Part shown: in pieces, positions 1-11,390 of the stretch
Layout: every line of letters starts with the position of its first letter
Numbering within the stretch: position 1 is the stretch's first letter
Source: Anoplolepis gracilipes
Taxonomy: Eukaryota > Arthropoda > Insecta > Hymenoptera > Formicidae
Length of the DNA stretch: 64,000 nt
Assembly (NCBI RefSeq): GCF_047496725.1
Contig: NC_132974.1
Span: 10,645,001-10,709,000, forward strand
Direction of reading: 5' to 3'
Notes under the pieces: generated by a model
What the model saw: only the letters and a program-made list of their open reading frames with translations
Databases searched by the model: none
What the model was told of the DNA's origin: nothing
Position numbers and translations under genes: made by a program

Positions 1-3000
1 AAAAAATGTCATTTCTGTACATTTTGTATTATCTCTAATTATATATATAATTATATATTAATACAACGGCTATCATCAAGTGCCTATTAAATTGATTAAA
101 TACACGGAATAGTCTCGACATATAAAGCTTGAGACAAAAAAACATACAAGAAACAAATCGCTACAAATATCATATATATAGTTGCACTATATATATGATA
201 TTTAAGAACAAACACATTATTTTATAAGATATTAAACGCCTAGAAGTGGAAATTTGATTGTATGGAAGGAAAACGCGCGGAAATAGGATACGCAGATTTG
301 TTACACGCGGTTTGACAGATGGGACGAGGTCTTTGGGCGACCTGGGATAATTATTTCGGTGTGGTTCCATCAGCGAGGACGGCACCTTCCAATTAGGACC
401 GACGATCAAAGCGACGATCAATTCTGTAGACGCTCATATATGGCCGCCTACGTCGTATTAATCTCAGCGAGACAATCGATTTCTTGCTAGCTCTATCCAT
501 CTTCCCTCGCTACTTCCGGTCGCGATATTTGACTATCGGTTACCTATTTCGCGTACGAGATATTTTATGTACGCTACATGCATTAGTTTTCGAAATACAG
601 CCGACGGAATCGATTGTCGCTTCTGGAAATTAAACGAATCGATATTTAGCTCGACAAGATAAATGCACTTTGGTTTATATATCTCGGATTTATAGTAGAA
701 CACATCTCTCGCATCAATAAAATAAACTTAATAAACTTGAACAAATTTTTGCTCTATTTTTTCTTTTTATTTTGACTCATACATCTCGTCGATCAACAAT
801 TAAAAAAATTCTTTGTAATCTTTCTAATTTTATACTGTAATATTTATATCAGATATCCTGTATAAAAAGTCACACACGCTTATCGACGTCCAAAATATGA
901 GTTGTTCGAAATATATTGATATCCCCGATTATGATTAGTCAGATTAAATTCCATCGTGATTCCAATATTCCGGCGAGTCGGATTACAGGGAAGAAATCGC
1001 TGATAGGAATCCCGAAAAGAGGCAGCCGGCCGTGTACCTTGGCTCGTTCTTTCCTCTCCATTTTCTCTACTCTCCGCGCGGCGACCTTCTTATCTGTTTG
1101 CTCCCGTCGCTACCGGCTTTGTCGCGTTTTCCGTATTTTTGTAGCGCGCGATATTGGTCCCAGCGGAGAGCCCCCGATCGTTCGATACTCTTCCTCTCTA
1201 TCGCGCGCGCGCGCGCGCTATATACCGAGTATTATTGCCATTCCTGTTTACCCCAACAAAACAAAGTACCATCCCATACTCTGTACATTCCACAAGCGCG
1301 AGCATATATATACATATATATATATATATATACGCACGGATAATAGTAAACACGACGAGAGCGAGTGCTTTCTATCTCTCCCGTCGTTTCTTCTCTTAAA
1401 CATCGAGTAATTTCAACGGCCAACCGTCGATATCTCGGAAGCGATATCGCGTACGAAGGTATTCTTCGTCGAGGTTTCAAATTAAATTTAGTCGCGCGAC
1501 GTTCCGCTACTGAAGCACATAATATTACTCGGAGCCAATAAATCCGGTTCGACGCGGTACATTCTTGAGATAAACGCTCCGCTCGTAAAACACGAAAGGA
1601 GAGCGAGCTTTTTTTTTTATCCCGCTCCTCGTTGCATCATTACGTATATACGTCCTCGAGGAGTTAATAAAATATCGATGAAAAATTGCGCGTTGAGCGC
1701 GACGCGCGAAATATTACGTTGCGTGCCATATTTTTAATCTTCATCCCAAAATTACATACCACTCTTCCATCGTGTTTTATGCGCGTATCCGCCTGTCTAC
1801 CCGCCTACCTACCTTGTGTCACAGAAACAAACGACGCGTCGAAAAATGCATCAAGATTATAGCATGAGCCAAAGCCGTGGTGTAATAGCGGTAGCGCGAC
1901 GTTACCTATGCACGACCGTTATATGTATACGCCGTATGTATACGGTATACCGCGGTAATACGTTGTTGCCATAACAAATCACGAAATAAAATAAACGCAC
2001 GATGGTGAAACGCATTACCCATAAAATGAGCGCTGGCTGCTACCCCTGAGGTATAGGCCCTGAATACGGACGGCGACTCATAGCCTGGTTTTCTCCTTAC
2101 GGTCGGCTCCATCACGTCCGTACGTGTCCGTATATGTGCAGAATATTCGCGAAAAAGGAAAAAATACGCCCTCGTAAAGTTGGTCGTTTGCGACGCGTGT
2201 CACTGCGTGTCATAAGAGGGAAAAACGTATGTAGGGCGTGAAACGTGTCGGTGAAAATGTAAAGGGACACAAGGAAGGAAGAGATCGGTCCCCGCATTCG
2301 AGCGATATAACGAACAAGACAAACTGACGGAAATAGATTATTTGTCGGTTGGCGGAGTTTCTGAAACATGACTTGAATAATAAAGTTGTAAATTTAAATC
2401 TTTTGTCTCGAAAACAAGATATGCGCTTAACTTCTCCTAGAAGATTTATTTATTTATTTAGATGAACGGAACAATTTTCTCTTTAGTATATAAATAGAAC
2501 AAAAATAATAACATTAATAGAAACGTAATAAAATGAAATACATAATATGAGAAGAGAAATTAATGAAAATAAAGTTAATAAAAGAGAGAAATTTGGACAA
2601 AGAATATAGATAATAAAGACGATACAATAAATATGTGCGGTAAGAAAATAAAATGTGAGATTAGTAAAAAAAAAAAAAAAAAAATTTGTATATAAGATTT
2701 GTATATAATATGCAAGAGTGGCACGAATTCTAAAAGATGCGACAAATATAAAAATAATAGAGGCAATAACTTTTTTTTTTACATCGTTATTACGCGAAAA
2801 ATACTTTCAGGTGTAAGAAAAATTGTAACGGCGAAGGGTGAAATTAGTTCCTGCGTATGCCTGCGAGATTTTCCCTCTGTTGTTTAGCGAAGAAGGTTCA
2901 ATTGAAACTCCTTCGAGCGTGAGGAGGAAGTCTCGAGTTCTTTTTATAATATTCCTTTGTGTGCGAACTCTCTACGTCAGGTCCTTCAATTACCTTCGAG

Positions 3001-3760
3001 TTTCCTCGCTCTATTAGACTTTAATTTGCTGTTCGTCGTTACATAAAGGAGACACTTATCGCGCATGTCTTTGTCAGCTCTCGCGCATGATAAGCTTTAT
3101 AATTTAAGTTATGTATTTAATTTTTCATTCGCGATTCAATTATATCGACTGATTTGCGATCCGTTCGGAGGTAGCTCCCCGATATAGTCGATTAAGCATT
3201 TATCTGTTAAGTGGGGAGTTTCTAAAAGCCTTTTGTGAGGTGGATTACTTGTGAATTAAGTATTAAATGGCGCGCCTCTAGTCGAGAGTAGTATCGCTAT
3301 AATTTATCGTAAGATACAGTTTCTAGAATACATTATGGAGAATAAACTTCAACGTGTTCACAAACTGTATTCTTTTAAAAGACACAGATATTATAACTAA
3401 TTTAATATATTCGCGAAATGGAAAATACTTGTGGATTTCAACAAACTGTATAACTATAATAACTATATAACTATAATACTCATAAATATGTTCGCGGAAA
3501 GCATTCATTATTAGCAGCCGGAAATGGGAAACGGCATTGTATCGAAATACGAGCGCGCGCGGTAACGACGATTTACTAATTCCGTGTACACCTGCGTTTC
3601 CCATAAATTTATCAGACTTTGGACACGTAGCTTTCTGAGCCCAAAGTATGCATTAATATTTCCCCTTCAAGCCGCGCGCGCGTGCGCTCACCTAGAAGCG
3701 GTTGTTTCCGGTATCATCGAACAATGTCCACGTGCTGTTGGCTGACCGTAGCGTAACCGG

Positions 3761-3763
<3 letters not shown>
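1..3763. other. Non-coding stretch, CpG-rich, no gene seen
   Basis: I see no supportable gene. The first 60 bases are AT-rich. Open frames at 170-421 (-) and around 916-1480 overlap one another on both strands, and their sequence is driven by (CG)8 at 1202-1218 and a TA-rich run at 1304-1332. Other landmarks are an A-run at about 2666-2684 and an AT-rich patch at 2380-2800. The rest is mixed sequence with abundant CpG. A tRNA A-box-like string near 1878-1902 has no matching B box. Confidence 0.6.
165..203. repeat. Perfect 18-bp inverted repeat with 3-nt loop
   Basis: The left arm AAATATCATATATATAGT (165-182) is the exact reverse complement of 186-203, with loop TGC. The DNA or a transcript could form a tight hairpin. 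No flanking target duplication is obvious. It could be a remnant foldback element or a chance product of TA-rich sequence, but 18 of 18 pairs including C and G positions is better than simple TA slippage would give. Confidence 0.8.

Positions 3764-3813
<50 letters not shown>
3764..3813. repeat. (GA)n microsatellite
   Basis: About 25 uninterrupted GA units. It creates poly-RE and poly-SL open frames on both strands that should not be read as genes. It faces a CT array about 460 bases downstream. Confidence 0.97.
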
Positions 3814-3816
<3 letters not shown>

Positions 3817-4156
3817 GGAGGGAGAACAGCCTGATAGGACAGGCAGTGATTTCGCTGCTTACGCCTGACCCATTTCGCATTCGTACCACTTGCTGGTCGA
3901 AATGCAGCCTCGTACTACTGTCGTGTGTTTGTGCAGTGGCTACGGATGGCCAGTACAGCCTAGGAGGATGAGGCGGTGGACGAGGAAAACGGAAGAGGAT
4001 GGGGTCGAGGACGTGGAACGGGCGAGCGGGGAAAGGAAGGGGAGGAAGAGCGAGGCAGTAGCTTGCGGAGAATGGTTCGCGTTGGGACGAGTACCGGATT
4101 ATATCCGGACCAATTCTATCGAAATGTATCTCCGTCGTTGCGCCTGAGCACGTTCG

Positions 4157-4216
4157 AATGTGCGTGCGTGCGTGCGTCCGTGCGTGCGTCCGTGCTTGCA
4201 TCCGTGCTTGTACGCG
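4157..4216. repeat. Degenerate (TGCG)n microsatellite
   Basis: Tandem GTGC/GTCC tetranucleotides, first perfect and then decaying to GCTTGCATCC-type units. It produces spurious poly-VRAC frames. Confidence 0.85.
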
Positions 4217-4276
4217 TGTGATATTGTCGGCGTACGGCGTGCGCGATCCGGAAATAGAGAGTGTCTACGGGCATAA

Positions 4277-4342
<66 letters not shown>
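4277..4342. repeat. (CT)n microsatellite
   Basis: CT array with two TTC interruptions. It is opposite in orientation to the GA array at 3764, so a transcript across both could pair GA with CU over tens of bases. Confidence 0.95.
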
Positions 4343-4693
4343 AGTAGAGACACACGAGGAAAAATCGTTGCGTCAATTTTACGTCAATACCATTGAAAGC
4401 TTCGATTACTATTTTTATTTTATAGTATATTCTGCTTGAAATTATTTTTATGAACAAATAGCAAAATCTGACAGCTATAATTAATAATATTGGAAATTAT
4501 TTTCCTCGTTATACATACTTTCTTTTGTTTAAATTGAAAAACGAACGTGCAAAATTTTTTAATTTTCTAGGACCCAAAGATTTTAGTCAAATACATTATC
4601 ATATATATATAATAAATAAAATATATTTAAAATATATTAAAGCACGAAAAATTTCTCTCTAAACAAATTAATTTCTAAAATGTAATGCAGTTT

Positions 4694-4745
<52 letters not shown>

Positions 4746-6175
4746 AAAAAATATTCACTCCGAAATGTACGAGAGCTTCTATATTTTTAACGGCGCGAAA
4801 TTATCTTTTTCTGTTCATTAGAGTCTAATTTTCCGTGATATTCTGATTAAAACGTGTAATCAAAGCGCTGTAGTACGCCAAGCAGGTCGATCGAGCAAGT
4901 TAGTTAACGAAGTGCCATTCAACGAAGCGAACAGTTAATTGGCGCGATTTAACCTTAAATATACCAAAAATTTGAGACGTAGGCGCATCGGGTTGTGTCA
5001 AACCGGGGAATTTTTTTACTCCCTTTCGCACTCCCTTTCGTAAAAAGAGTCGAGATTAAATATAGATGACTGCGATATAAAAAAAACTTGTAGAAAGAAA
5101 CATTTTTTTTCCGCGTTGAAACTTTTTCCCAACCGCCAGTTCTCGGACGCTAAACTACTCTCCGAGCTGTCGCTCGAACATTTTGATACACGTTGTAGAA
5201 CAAACTGCAGGACGTGCACGCGCACGCGCGCTTACCGAGATTGGCAAGCCGAGCGCGAGCTTTGGACACCCCTACGGGAAGTTGGTGTTTGGGGTGGAGG
5301 GGTCGAAGGGGAGAATGTGTGTGGCGGGAGAGATAGAGAGCAGGGTGAGAAAGAGAAAGAGAGGAAGAGACCGGTTTAAAATTTCACAATCCAGTGGTAA
5401 GCGATACTCCGGATCGAGTTCATGAATATTTCAAGGTGTTTCGATACAGGAAATAGGAACGCCGGTTCACGATACGAGCGACCGGCGCCTCTCTTTGTCC
5501 CGATTCGGAGCGGAGTCTCTGAACATGCGCGAGATACAAGAAAGTCATCGGGTCTATGAGTTGTGAGCGAGTGTCAAAGCGTATATATCCGGCGTGTCCG
5601 TTAAAACGAATATTATTAGCCGTTTCTCCGAATGAAGAGAAGATTTGTTTGCCATTGGAGAATCATAATATAATACGATTCGTTTATCTTCTGCGCTAGG
5701 GACGAACGTGTATCTATATCACGGTATAATGTTTTGACATACGCGCACGACCTTACCGGAAACACGTGCTAGAGATCCCTCCGCGGTGGGGCATCTTCAT
5801 TATTCATCGGCGCGTACTCTTGTCCACTTTATCTTTCCTTTGTCGTCTATCATATATTGATCGGTCGTATGTCACCGAGGGTTAAGTTTGTTCGCGAGCC
5901 GCGTATCGATCGTGTGTCTCGCATCACCGTCTATTGTTTCGCCCAGCGCGGCGAAACAAATTAATAGTTTGATAAAACGATATCGCCCTCTTGCTCGACG
6001 TTAACGGCGCGCGTAAAACGCGCGTGGATGCGAGTACTGACATATACAATGACGGGTTAAATACTCATTATATGTAACGTTATTTATCGTTCTCTTTATA
6101 ATACGGCCGCGCGATGGGGGAATAGAGCGCAAGGGAGTATCGTCGAAACCGGAAGAACTTGAGACAAACAAAGAC

Positions 6176-6180
<5 letters not shown>
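4343..6180. other. Non-coding stretch, no gene seen
   Basis: AT-rich at 4400-4690, then CpG-rich mixed sequence. It holds (GA)n at 4697-4741, a 12-bp direct doublet (ACTCCCTTTCGC) at 5018-5040 and scattered purine-rich runs at 5290-5370. The open frames at 5116-5425 overlap each other and have no recognisable domain. Confidence 0.6.
4697..4741. repeat. (GA)n microsatellite
   Basis: Uninterrupted GA array closing an AT-rich patch. It is followed by an A-rich run. Confidence 0.95.

Positions 6181-6247
<67 letters not shown>
6181..6247. repeat. (GA)33 microsatellite
   Basis: Perfect 67-base GA run, one of the longest uninterrupted arrays in the window. It underlies the apparent 151-residue minus-strand and 130-residue plus-strand open frames here, which are poly-SL and poly-RE artefacts. 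Confidence 0.98.
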
Positions 6248-6248
<1 letters not shown>

Positions 6249-6916
6249 ATAAACTTTGCCGTTGGAAATTTAATAATATCCTTCCGCGCTAGGGAATTTA
6301 AGGACTTCATAAAGTCGCGCCTTAAATGCCGTCGGCGTGTCTCGAACCGTCTCAAAAATTTCATTACGTTATTTACGACGTTCTTTCTTTCTGTCTTTCT
6401 TGCTTTTCTTTTTCCACTTCCTCTTCTCCCTCTTTGTTTTTCTCGCGTGCCGCATGCGCAGCGACGGAGGCAGGCGTCCGAAAAGAGAAATAAAAAAAAA
6501 AAAAAACCTCGCTTTCCCTTCGTCGTTAAGCTCATCCGTCTGAATAATTGAGCAACGCCCGCTCGTTGCTCAGTACATTAAGTGGAAAATACCCGAAATT
6601 ACACGCTATGCGTACAAGTTGCGGATCAGCTATCGTCTTCGAACGGCACGGTACTTCGGTACAGGCATCGGCGTCCGTATCAGGTCAAACCAGGCGACCG
6701 GAATCAGAAACTAACCGGGCGCGTTCCGTGCCCCTCTATTTCCCTTTTTCTCCCCCACCGCTCCCGTGTTCCGCATGAAAATCGCCATATATACATAATG
6801 CATGGGGAGGGCGGCCGATATTATTTTTCCGCGAGTACTATATCACGCGAGGAAATTACAAGCCCGCTTCAATAAGTAATAAATAACGTCGCGAGAAATG
6901 GTGGTTGTATGTATGT

Positions 6917-6950
<34 letters not shown>

Positions 6951-7506
6951 ATCCGTCGTGCAACACGAGACACGTATCCTTCCGCTTCGCCCTGTCGCCC
7001 TTCGCCCTATCGCTTCTCTCCTTTCTCCCTCTCTCTCTCTCTCTCTCTTTCGTATCCCGATTCTCTCGCCTTCTGCCTGCGCTCTCTTGTACTTTTCGCT
7101 TCCTCCCTCGCATTGTTAGCACGATGATACATTGGTTTCTCCCTAACGTTCACGAGGCAAGCCCGAAAGGCATGCACGTACACGAACGATACTTTGTCGC
7201 ACACGAGCAAACTGGGAGCGAGTAGAATCTTTCGCGCGCTTTCGAATTCTTCCGTCGAGTAAAGAGCTCAATCTTCTCTATCCGCTTTCTTTCTCTTCTC
7301 CACTTTTTTTTCAACGACCAATCCTTTGATGCGTCCTCCACTGATCCGGTCCGAGAGATATATCTGATAAATAAAACACGATTGCCGGCCAATATATCTG
7401 CAATTAAAGGTAAATTTTTATCGTGAGTAGAGCTGAATAAATTATTTATCGCCGGTTAATAATCGATCGCGGAGATTAGATATAGATTTCTCCGCGATAA
7501 CTTTAG
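6248..7506. other. Non-coding stretch with GA and CT arrays
   Basis: No gene seen. It contains (GA)n at 6917-6951 and (CT)n at about 7029-7048, only about 80 bases apart and in opposite orientation. The intervening sequence is CpG- and pyrimidine-rich. All open frames run through the microsatellites. Confidence 0.6.
6917..7048. repeat. Opposed (GA)n and (CT)n pair
   Basis: GA repeats at 6917-6951 and CT repeats at about 7029-7048 are separated by about 78 bases. The two arms are complementary when folded, so this is an imperfect microsatellite hairpin of roughly 20 pairs. Confidence 0.8.
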
Positions 7507-7759
7507 AATTCATAAAAGTAAAAGTTACAGCGGAATTAAGTGTCAGAAAATTGGTCGAGAGTCTGCGAGTATTTCCCGGGGAAAATATCATTCCTGCTTT
7601 GAGAATTATTTTACAAAATGTTGGAGCGAACATGTTCATAGTTGGCGGTCTGGGGCCAAAGGGTCAAATACCATTCTTTTTGACCTCATATGACGGGGAA
7701 ATTCGTGAATGGAATTCCACTTTGCCGGAAGGCAGAATAATAACTACAATTAAATTACA
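7507..7759 (+). CDS. Candidate internal exon, unidentified protein
   Basis: An open frame runs from just after an AG at 7505-7506 (context CTTTAG) to a strong donor ACA|GTAAGA at 7760. That gives a 253-base exon, entered with one codon base supplied by the previous exon and left after two codon bases. The roughly 84 codons look protein-like: basic N-terminal part, then FPGENIIPALRIILQNVGAN, a glycine-rich VGGLGPKGQIPFF and YDGEIREW. There is no methionine-led start, signal peptide or obvious membrane span. The minus strand is broken by stops in all frames here. Runs of G immediately follow the donor, a pattern known for intronic splice enhancers. Against it: the acceptor has only a weak pyrimidine tract, I recognise no family, and I found no phase-compatible partner exon. 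The well-formed acceptor at about 7938 leads quickly to a stop in the required phase. It could also be a transposon remnant or a chance frame. Confidence 0.35.
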
Positions 7760-7780
7760 GTAAGAGGAACGCGAAAGAGG

Positions 7781-7826
7781 GATGGGAAGGTAGGGGGAGG
7801 AAGGGGGGGGAGAAAGGGAGGGAGGA
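7781..7826 (+). other. G-run block (potential G-quadruplex)
   Basis: At least six runs of three or more G (GGG, GGG, GGGGG, a run of eight or more, GGG, GGG) on the plus strand, just downstream of the candidate donor at 7760. It is compatible with G-quadruplex folding or an intronic splicing enhancer. Read on the other strand, the same block is a polypyrimidine tract. Confidence 0.7.
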
Positions 7827-7829
7827 GAA

Positions 7830-9366
7830 CGAAAAACAGCCGCGTGCGCACCTCGCATGTTTTAAAACTCATCGCTGTGATTTATCGTAAAAATTCCACG
7901 TGCGGCGCCGCGAGCGGCAAGTTTCTTCTTTCCAGTCTCGTTGCCCCGATGGTGTACAACTCGATATAACCGCTGCAGCATCCTCGAGGCCGAAGGTGTT
8001 GCAGACAGCCAGTTCAATTTCATGGCTTACACTGTTCCTCCATCCGCCGCAGCCTACCATCGCGCGCCATCTTCCTCCTTTTCCTCCTTCCCTCCCCCTC
8101 CCTCTTCTTCTTCTCTCTCCCCCTCATCTTCCACCATCCTTTAAAAACTTTTCTACTCGGCATCCTCGAAACTTTCAAATCACTTCCCCGTTTCCCTCGA
8201 GCTTTTTAAAAATTCATCCCCCCCCCCTCCCCCGCTACCCCCCTCTGTCCGCTCTCACACCTATCTCTCTAGCCTTTTTCTCGCGTCCTTCTTCGAAGAA
8301 TTGCGCGATGCATCAGGGGGTGACTTGACGCGAATGGTGAACGCTTAATTTGTAATTGAAATGCCGAGGAATCGCGGCATGAAGGCGAAATGAATGGGCC
8401 GACAGTCAAAGGCAAAGGCGCTTGAGCGGAAGTGATTAATATTTTTCCCGTCAAAAAAGCCGGAAGATTGGATACAGCGCATTCCGTGAGGTACGACGCT
8501 TCGGAGACTTTTAAATGTTCAGAACGCGTCGACATTAATCGAGAAACGAATTGCGATAATTACAACTTTTTTTTTTTTTTTTTTTTTACCGATTTATACA
8601 AATGGGATACAGATATTTTTGCAGACTCTATGAAGCACCCTTTAAATGACGTTTGTGTGCATCGATGAATTTCAATTTTTAAATTTTAATTTCAAACTAT
8701 CCGTAAACAGCTGATTTTTTTTTAGTTATCTAATTAATATACGTAACCCAGTTTTCGATCAGTCTGATTGACTGCGCCGGTGGATAGATACAGACCTCTC
8801 TTCGAACGGAGACAGTCGAGCGTGATGACTGAAATTTGCACGTTCACGGTCGATTCAGCGGACGGTTCGAGCGCGCCTTATTCTCCTTTGCGAATTTAAA
8901 ATCGTAGACGCACTAGGTCGCTCAACCACGAAACGAGTCCAGGAGTTTGTATGATCGATTATCGATAACTCTGACTGGCTTGAACTTTCAAAAAGGTCCG
9001 TTCCCACCCATCTTCCTCTTTCTATTTCCCTTTTTCTCTGCTTTAACTATCTGTCCATCGCCCTTTCCGTTTCTCTGCTATTACCTCTACCTCGATCCCC
9101 CGTCCCAGCCCCTCCCTCCTTTTTGTCTCTTCGATATCCGGAGCCTATCCTCCCTACCATCGTGCTCCGCCATCTGCTACCCCTTCCTTTTTTCCTAAAT
9201 GGTCACTCTCGAGAATCCGCTCTATGCCGGTAGGGAACGCTTCGATCACGATTTTTCAGCTGTTTGACTTTCATTTCCTAATTGACGCCGCAACAGAGGC
9301 TGCCCCGTAGTTTCAAATCGAAAAATCATCGCGCTTCTTCCGGTATATATCGATCGCTTATCGAAT
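7830..9366. other. Non-coding stretch with long polypyrimidine zones
   Basis: No gene seen. From about 8035 to 8290 the plus strand is strongly C/T-rich, with C-runs at 8219-8240. A second pyrimidine-rich zone lies at 9000-9195, and a T-run at about 8567-8587. Proline/serine-rich open frames here (7900-8328, 8947-9198) are a consequence of that bias. A good acceptor-like string ends at about 7938 (TTCTTCTTTCCAG), but no coherent exon follows in a frame I can link to an upstream exon. Confidence 0.55.
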
Positions 9367-10010
9367 ACCTTTTACCACGTGCGGAAACGTTGCGGGACCA
9401 TAAATAAATGCGCGTTGGAAATAAATGGAAGAAATTAATCATTAAAAATTATCGTATTAATTGTAACTGTGCATTTCAATTTGATCGCTTCTGTTTTACA
9501 CAGTTACAATTTTTATATACAGACTTTATTCAAAATTGAAAATTTTCAATAAAAAACGAGCTTTATTAACGATAAAGAAAAATAATTAAAATATATTTGT
9601 AAACAGAAATGTGTTATTAAACATAAAATGATGTTATTAAAAATAAAATATAAATTAATTTGTTGATGCTAATATCTTTTGAACAACACCTTTTACCACG
9701 TGCGGAAACGTCGCGGGACCATAAATGAATACGCGTTGGAAATAAATGGAAGAAATTAATCATTAATAATTATCGTATTAATTGTAACTGCGCATTTCAA
9801 TTTGATCGCTTCCTTTTTACACAGTTACAATTTTTATATACAGACTTTATTCAATATTGAAAATTTTCAATAGAAGACGAGCTTCATTAGCGGTAAAGAA
9901 AAAAGAAATTAAAATATATTTGTAAACAGAAATGTGTTATTAAACATAAAATAATGTTATTAAAAATAAAATATAAATTAATTTGTTGATGCTAATATCT
10001 TTTGAACAAC
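9367..10010. repeat. 321-bp tandem duplication (two copies)
   Basis: Copy 1 (9367-9687) and copy 2 (9688-10010) are near-identical along their whole length, differing by scattered substitutions and a few single-base indels. A third copy appears to start at 10011 (ACGTTTTAC) and then diverges at once. The unit begins CpG-rich (ACCTTTTACCACGTGCGG) and becomes AT-rich. Within the unit, AATTGTAACTG pairs with CAGTTACAATT about 40 bases later, so each copy has its own stem-loop. No coding frame is present. Confidence 0.95.
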
Positions 10011-11390
10011 ACGTTTTACGGATAACTTGAAAGAAACGTTATTTATTTTTAGATCTCAAGTTCATATTTTAAGAACATTTAACCCTAAAACGGCCGTGCA
10101 TTAGCCGGCAATGGTGCATATGATATTCCAACTAACAAAGGAAGCGCGATACGTGCTAATGGAAGCTTGCGCCGTGCTCGAGCTGGCGCAGTCCGCAGCT
10201 AATCAGACGAAACTGGGAGCGTGAATCGCGCTATAGCGTAGCTGCAGCTGTTATACGGCCCGGAACCGACCTTCGGTCGAATTAATGCGCCAGCAAGCTC
10301 GTAAACCGACGTGAAACGAGCGCTCGGAATCATGCCGGAATATGAAAGGACACCCTCGACCGTGTTTCATTCCTGAGGATTTCATTGTACCGAATGGGGC
10401 CGACCGGCTCGATACGGCTTGATACGGCTTGATACGGCTTGATCTAACGGTATCCCCGTGAAAGCATTCGGATGCAGCCCATCCGTTGCTACCGAGCGCA
10501 TCCCGTCCTCGACTTTAAAGATTCACGGCATCTAAATCGACAAACGTGCTCTTTCCCTGGCACGAACACATGGGACGCGCGCGCGCGAGACGTAACGTAA
10601 CAAGAATGAAAATGTGTAGCCCGCAGCAAACCTTGAAACACGTTTTCCTAGTGTCGCGACTAAAGTGCACGTGGTGCGCCGTAAAATGAACGGATGTTCC
10701 ATTATCCGAGAACTTGTCAAGAAAGAAGATAACACTGTCGAGAATAGCAAATAGCGAATAAATCACACGAAAGGGAATAATTATATATACAAAACAAGAA
10801 TGATGGCAAAAGTTAGTATTTTTTTAAGACAGTCTCGGGCAAATAAATTTTTCATAAATAATAATAATAATTGTTCCTTAAAAATATTCATCTAAATGTC
10901 AAGTGTTGCGAGTTTTCATTTTCCTTGTTGAATAATGGAAACTCTGGTGCTTTAATAATGAAATTAAGATCGTTAGCTGTGTATCTTTGTTAAATTCACA
11001 ATGTCGATGTTCGATTTAGTGTTTCGGAATTGATAGTACATTTGAGAGTTAACTGCAGGATACATGTAACGACGGTGTGTATCAATCGACAGTAGTAAAC
11101 TCGGCGTTCAGTCGGACAAGTGAACAGGGATGGGAATCGACAGACGATCGAGGAACCGAGGCCCGGCTTACGCGCCGGGAAGAATCGATAATACATTCAG
11201 CCAGTTCTCGTTCCTGACGGTTCTCGATGTCCTTTGGTTCGGGCTTAATGACGCCTGAACCAGAGCTTAATCGCGGATTAAGTACGATCGGGCGACGCTT
11301 CAATGCGATTAGAAAAAAGCCGACGAGACGAGCATGCAAATGATTGCGTGATATTACTCCTCGTCTTTCGTCCTTACATGCCTTTTCATA
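10011..11390. other. Non-coding stretch, CpG-rich, with decamer repeat
   Basis: No gene seen. Mixed CpG-rich sequence to about 10770, an AT-rich gap at 10770-10990, then mixed again. Open frames on the minus strand (10515-10766, 11082-11417) have no recognisable domain and overlap others. The string TTAACCCTAAAACGG at 10079 resembles a piggyBac-type end but has no partner nearby. Confidence 0.55.
10411..10440. repeat. 10-bp tandem repeat GATACGGCTT x3
   Basis: Three perfect head-to-tail decamers, preceded by a degenerate one ending in CGGCTC and followed by GATCTAACGG, a decayed fifth unit. Confidence 0.9.

Noticed and set aside
1878..1902. tRNA-like A box (GTGGTGTAATAGCGGTAGCG)
   Set aside because: No B box, T arm or acceptor stem at the required distance.
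2800..2830. Possible recursive splice site (TTTCAG|GTGTAAG)
   Set aside because: The donor half deviates from GTAAGT and the pyrimidine tract is short. A similar TTTACAG|GTGTGT at about 14950 is also weak.
10075..10100. piggyBac-like end TTAACCCTAAAACGG
   Set aside because: No inverted partner with TTAA within several kilobases, and the sequence inside shows no element structure.
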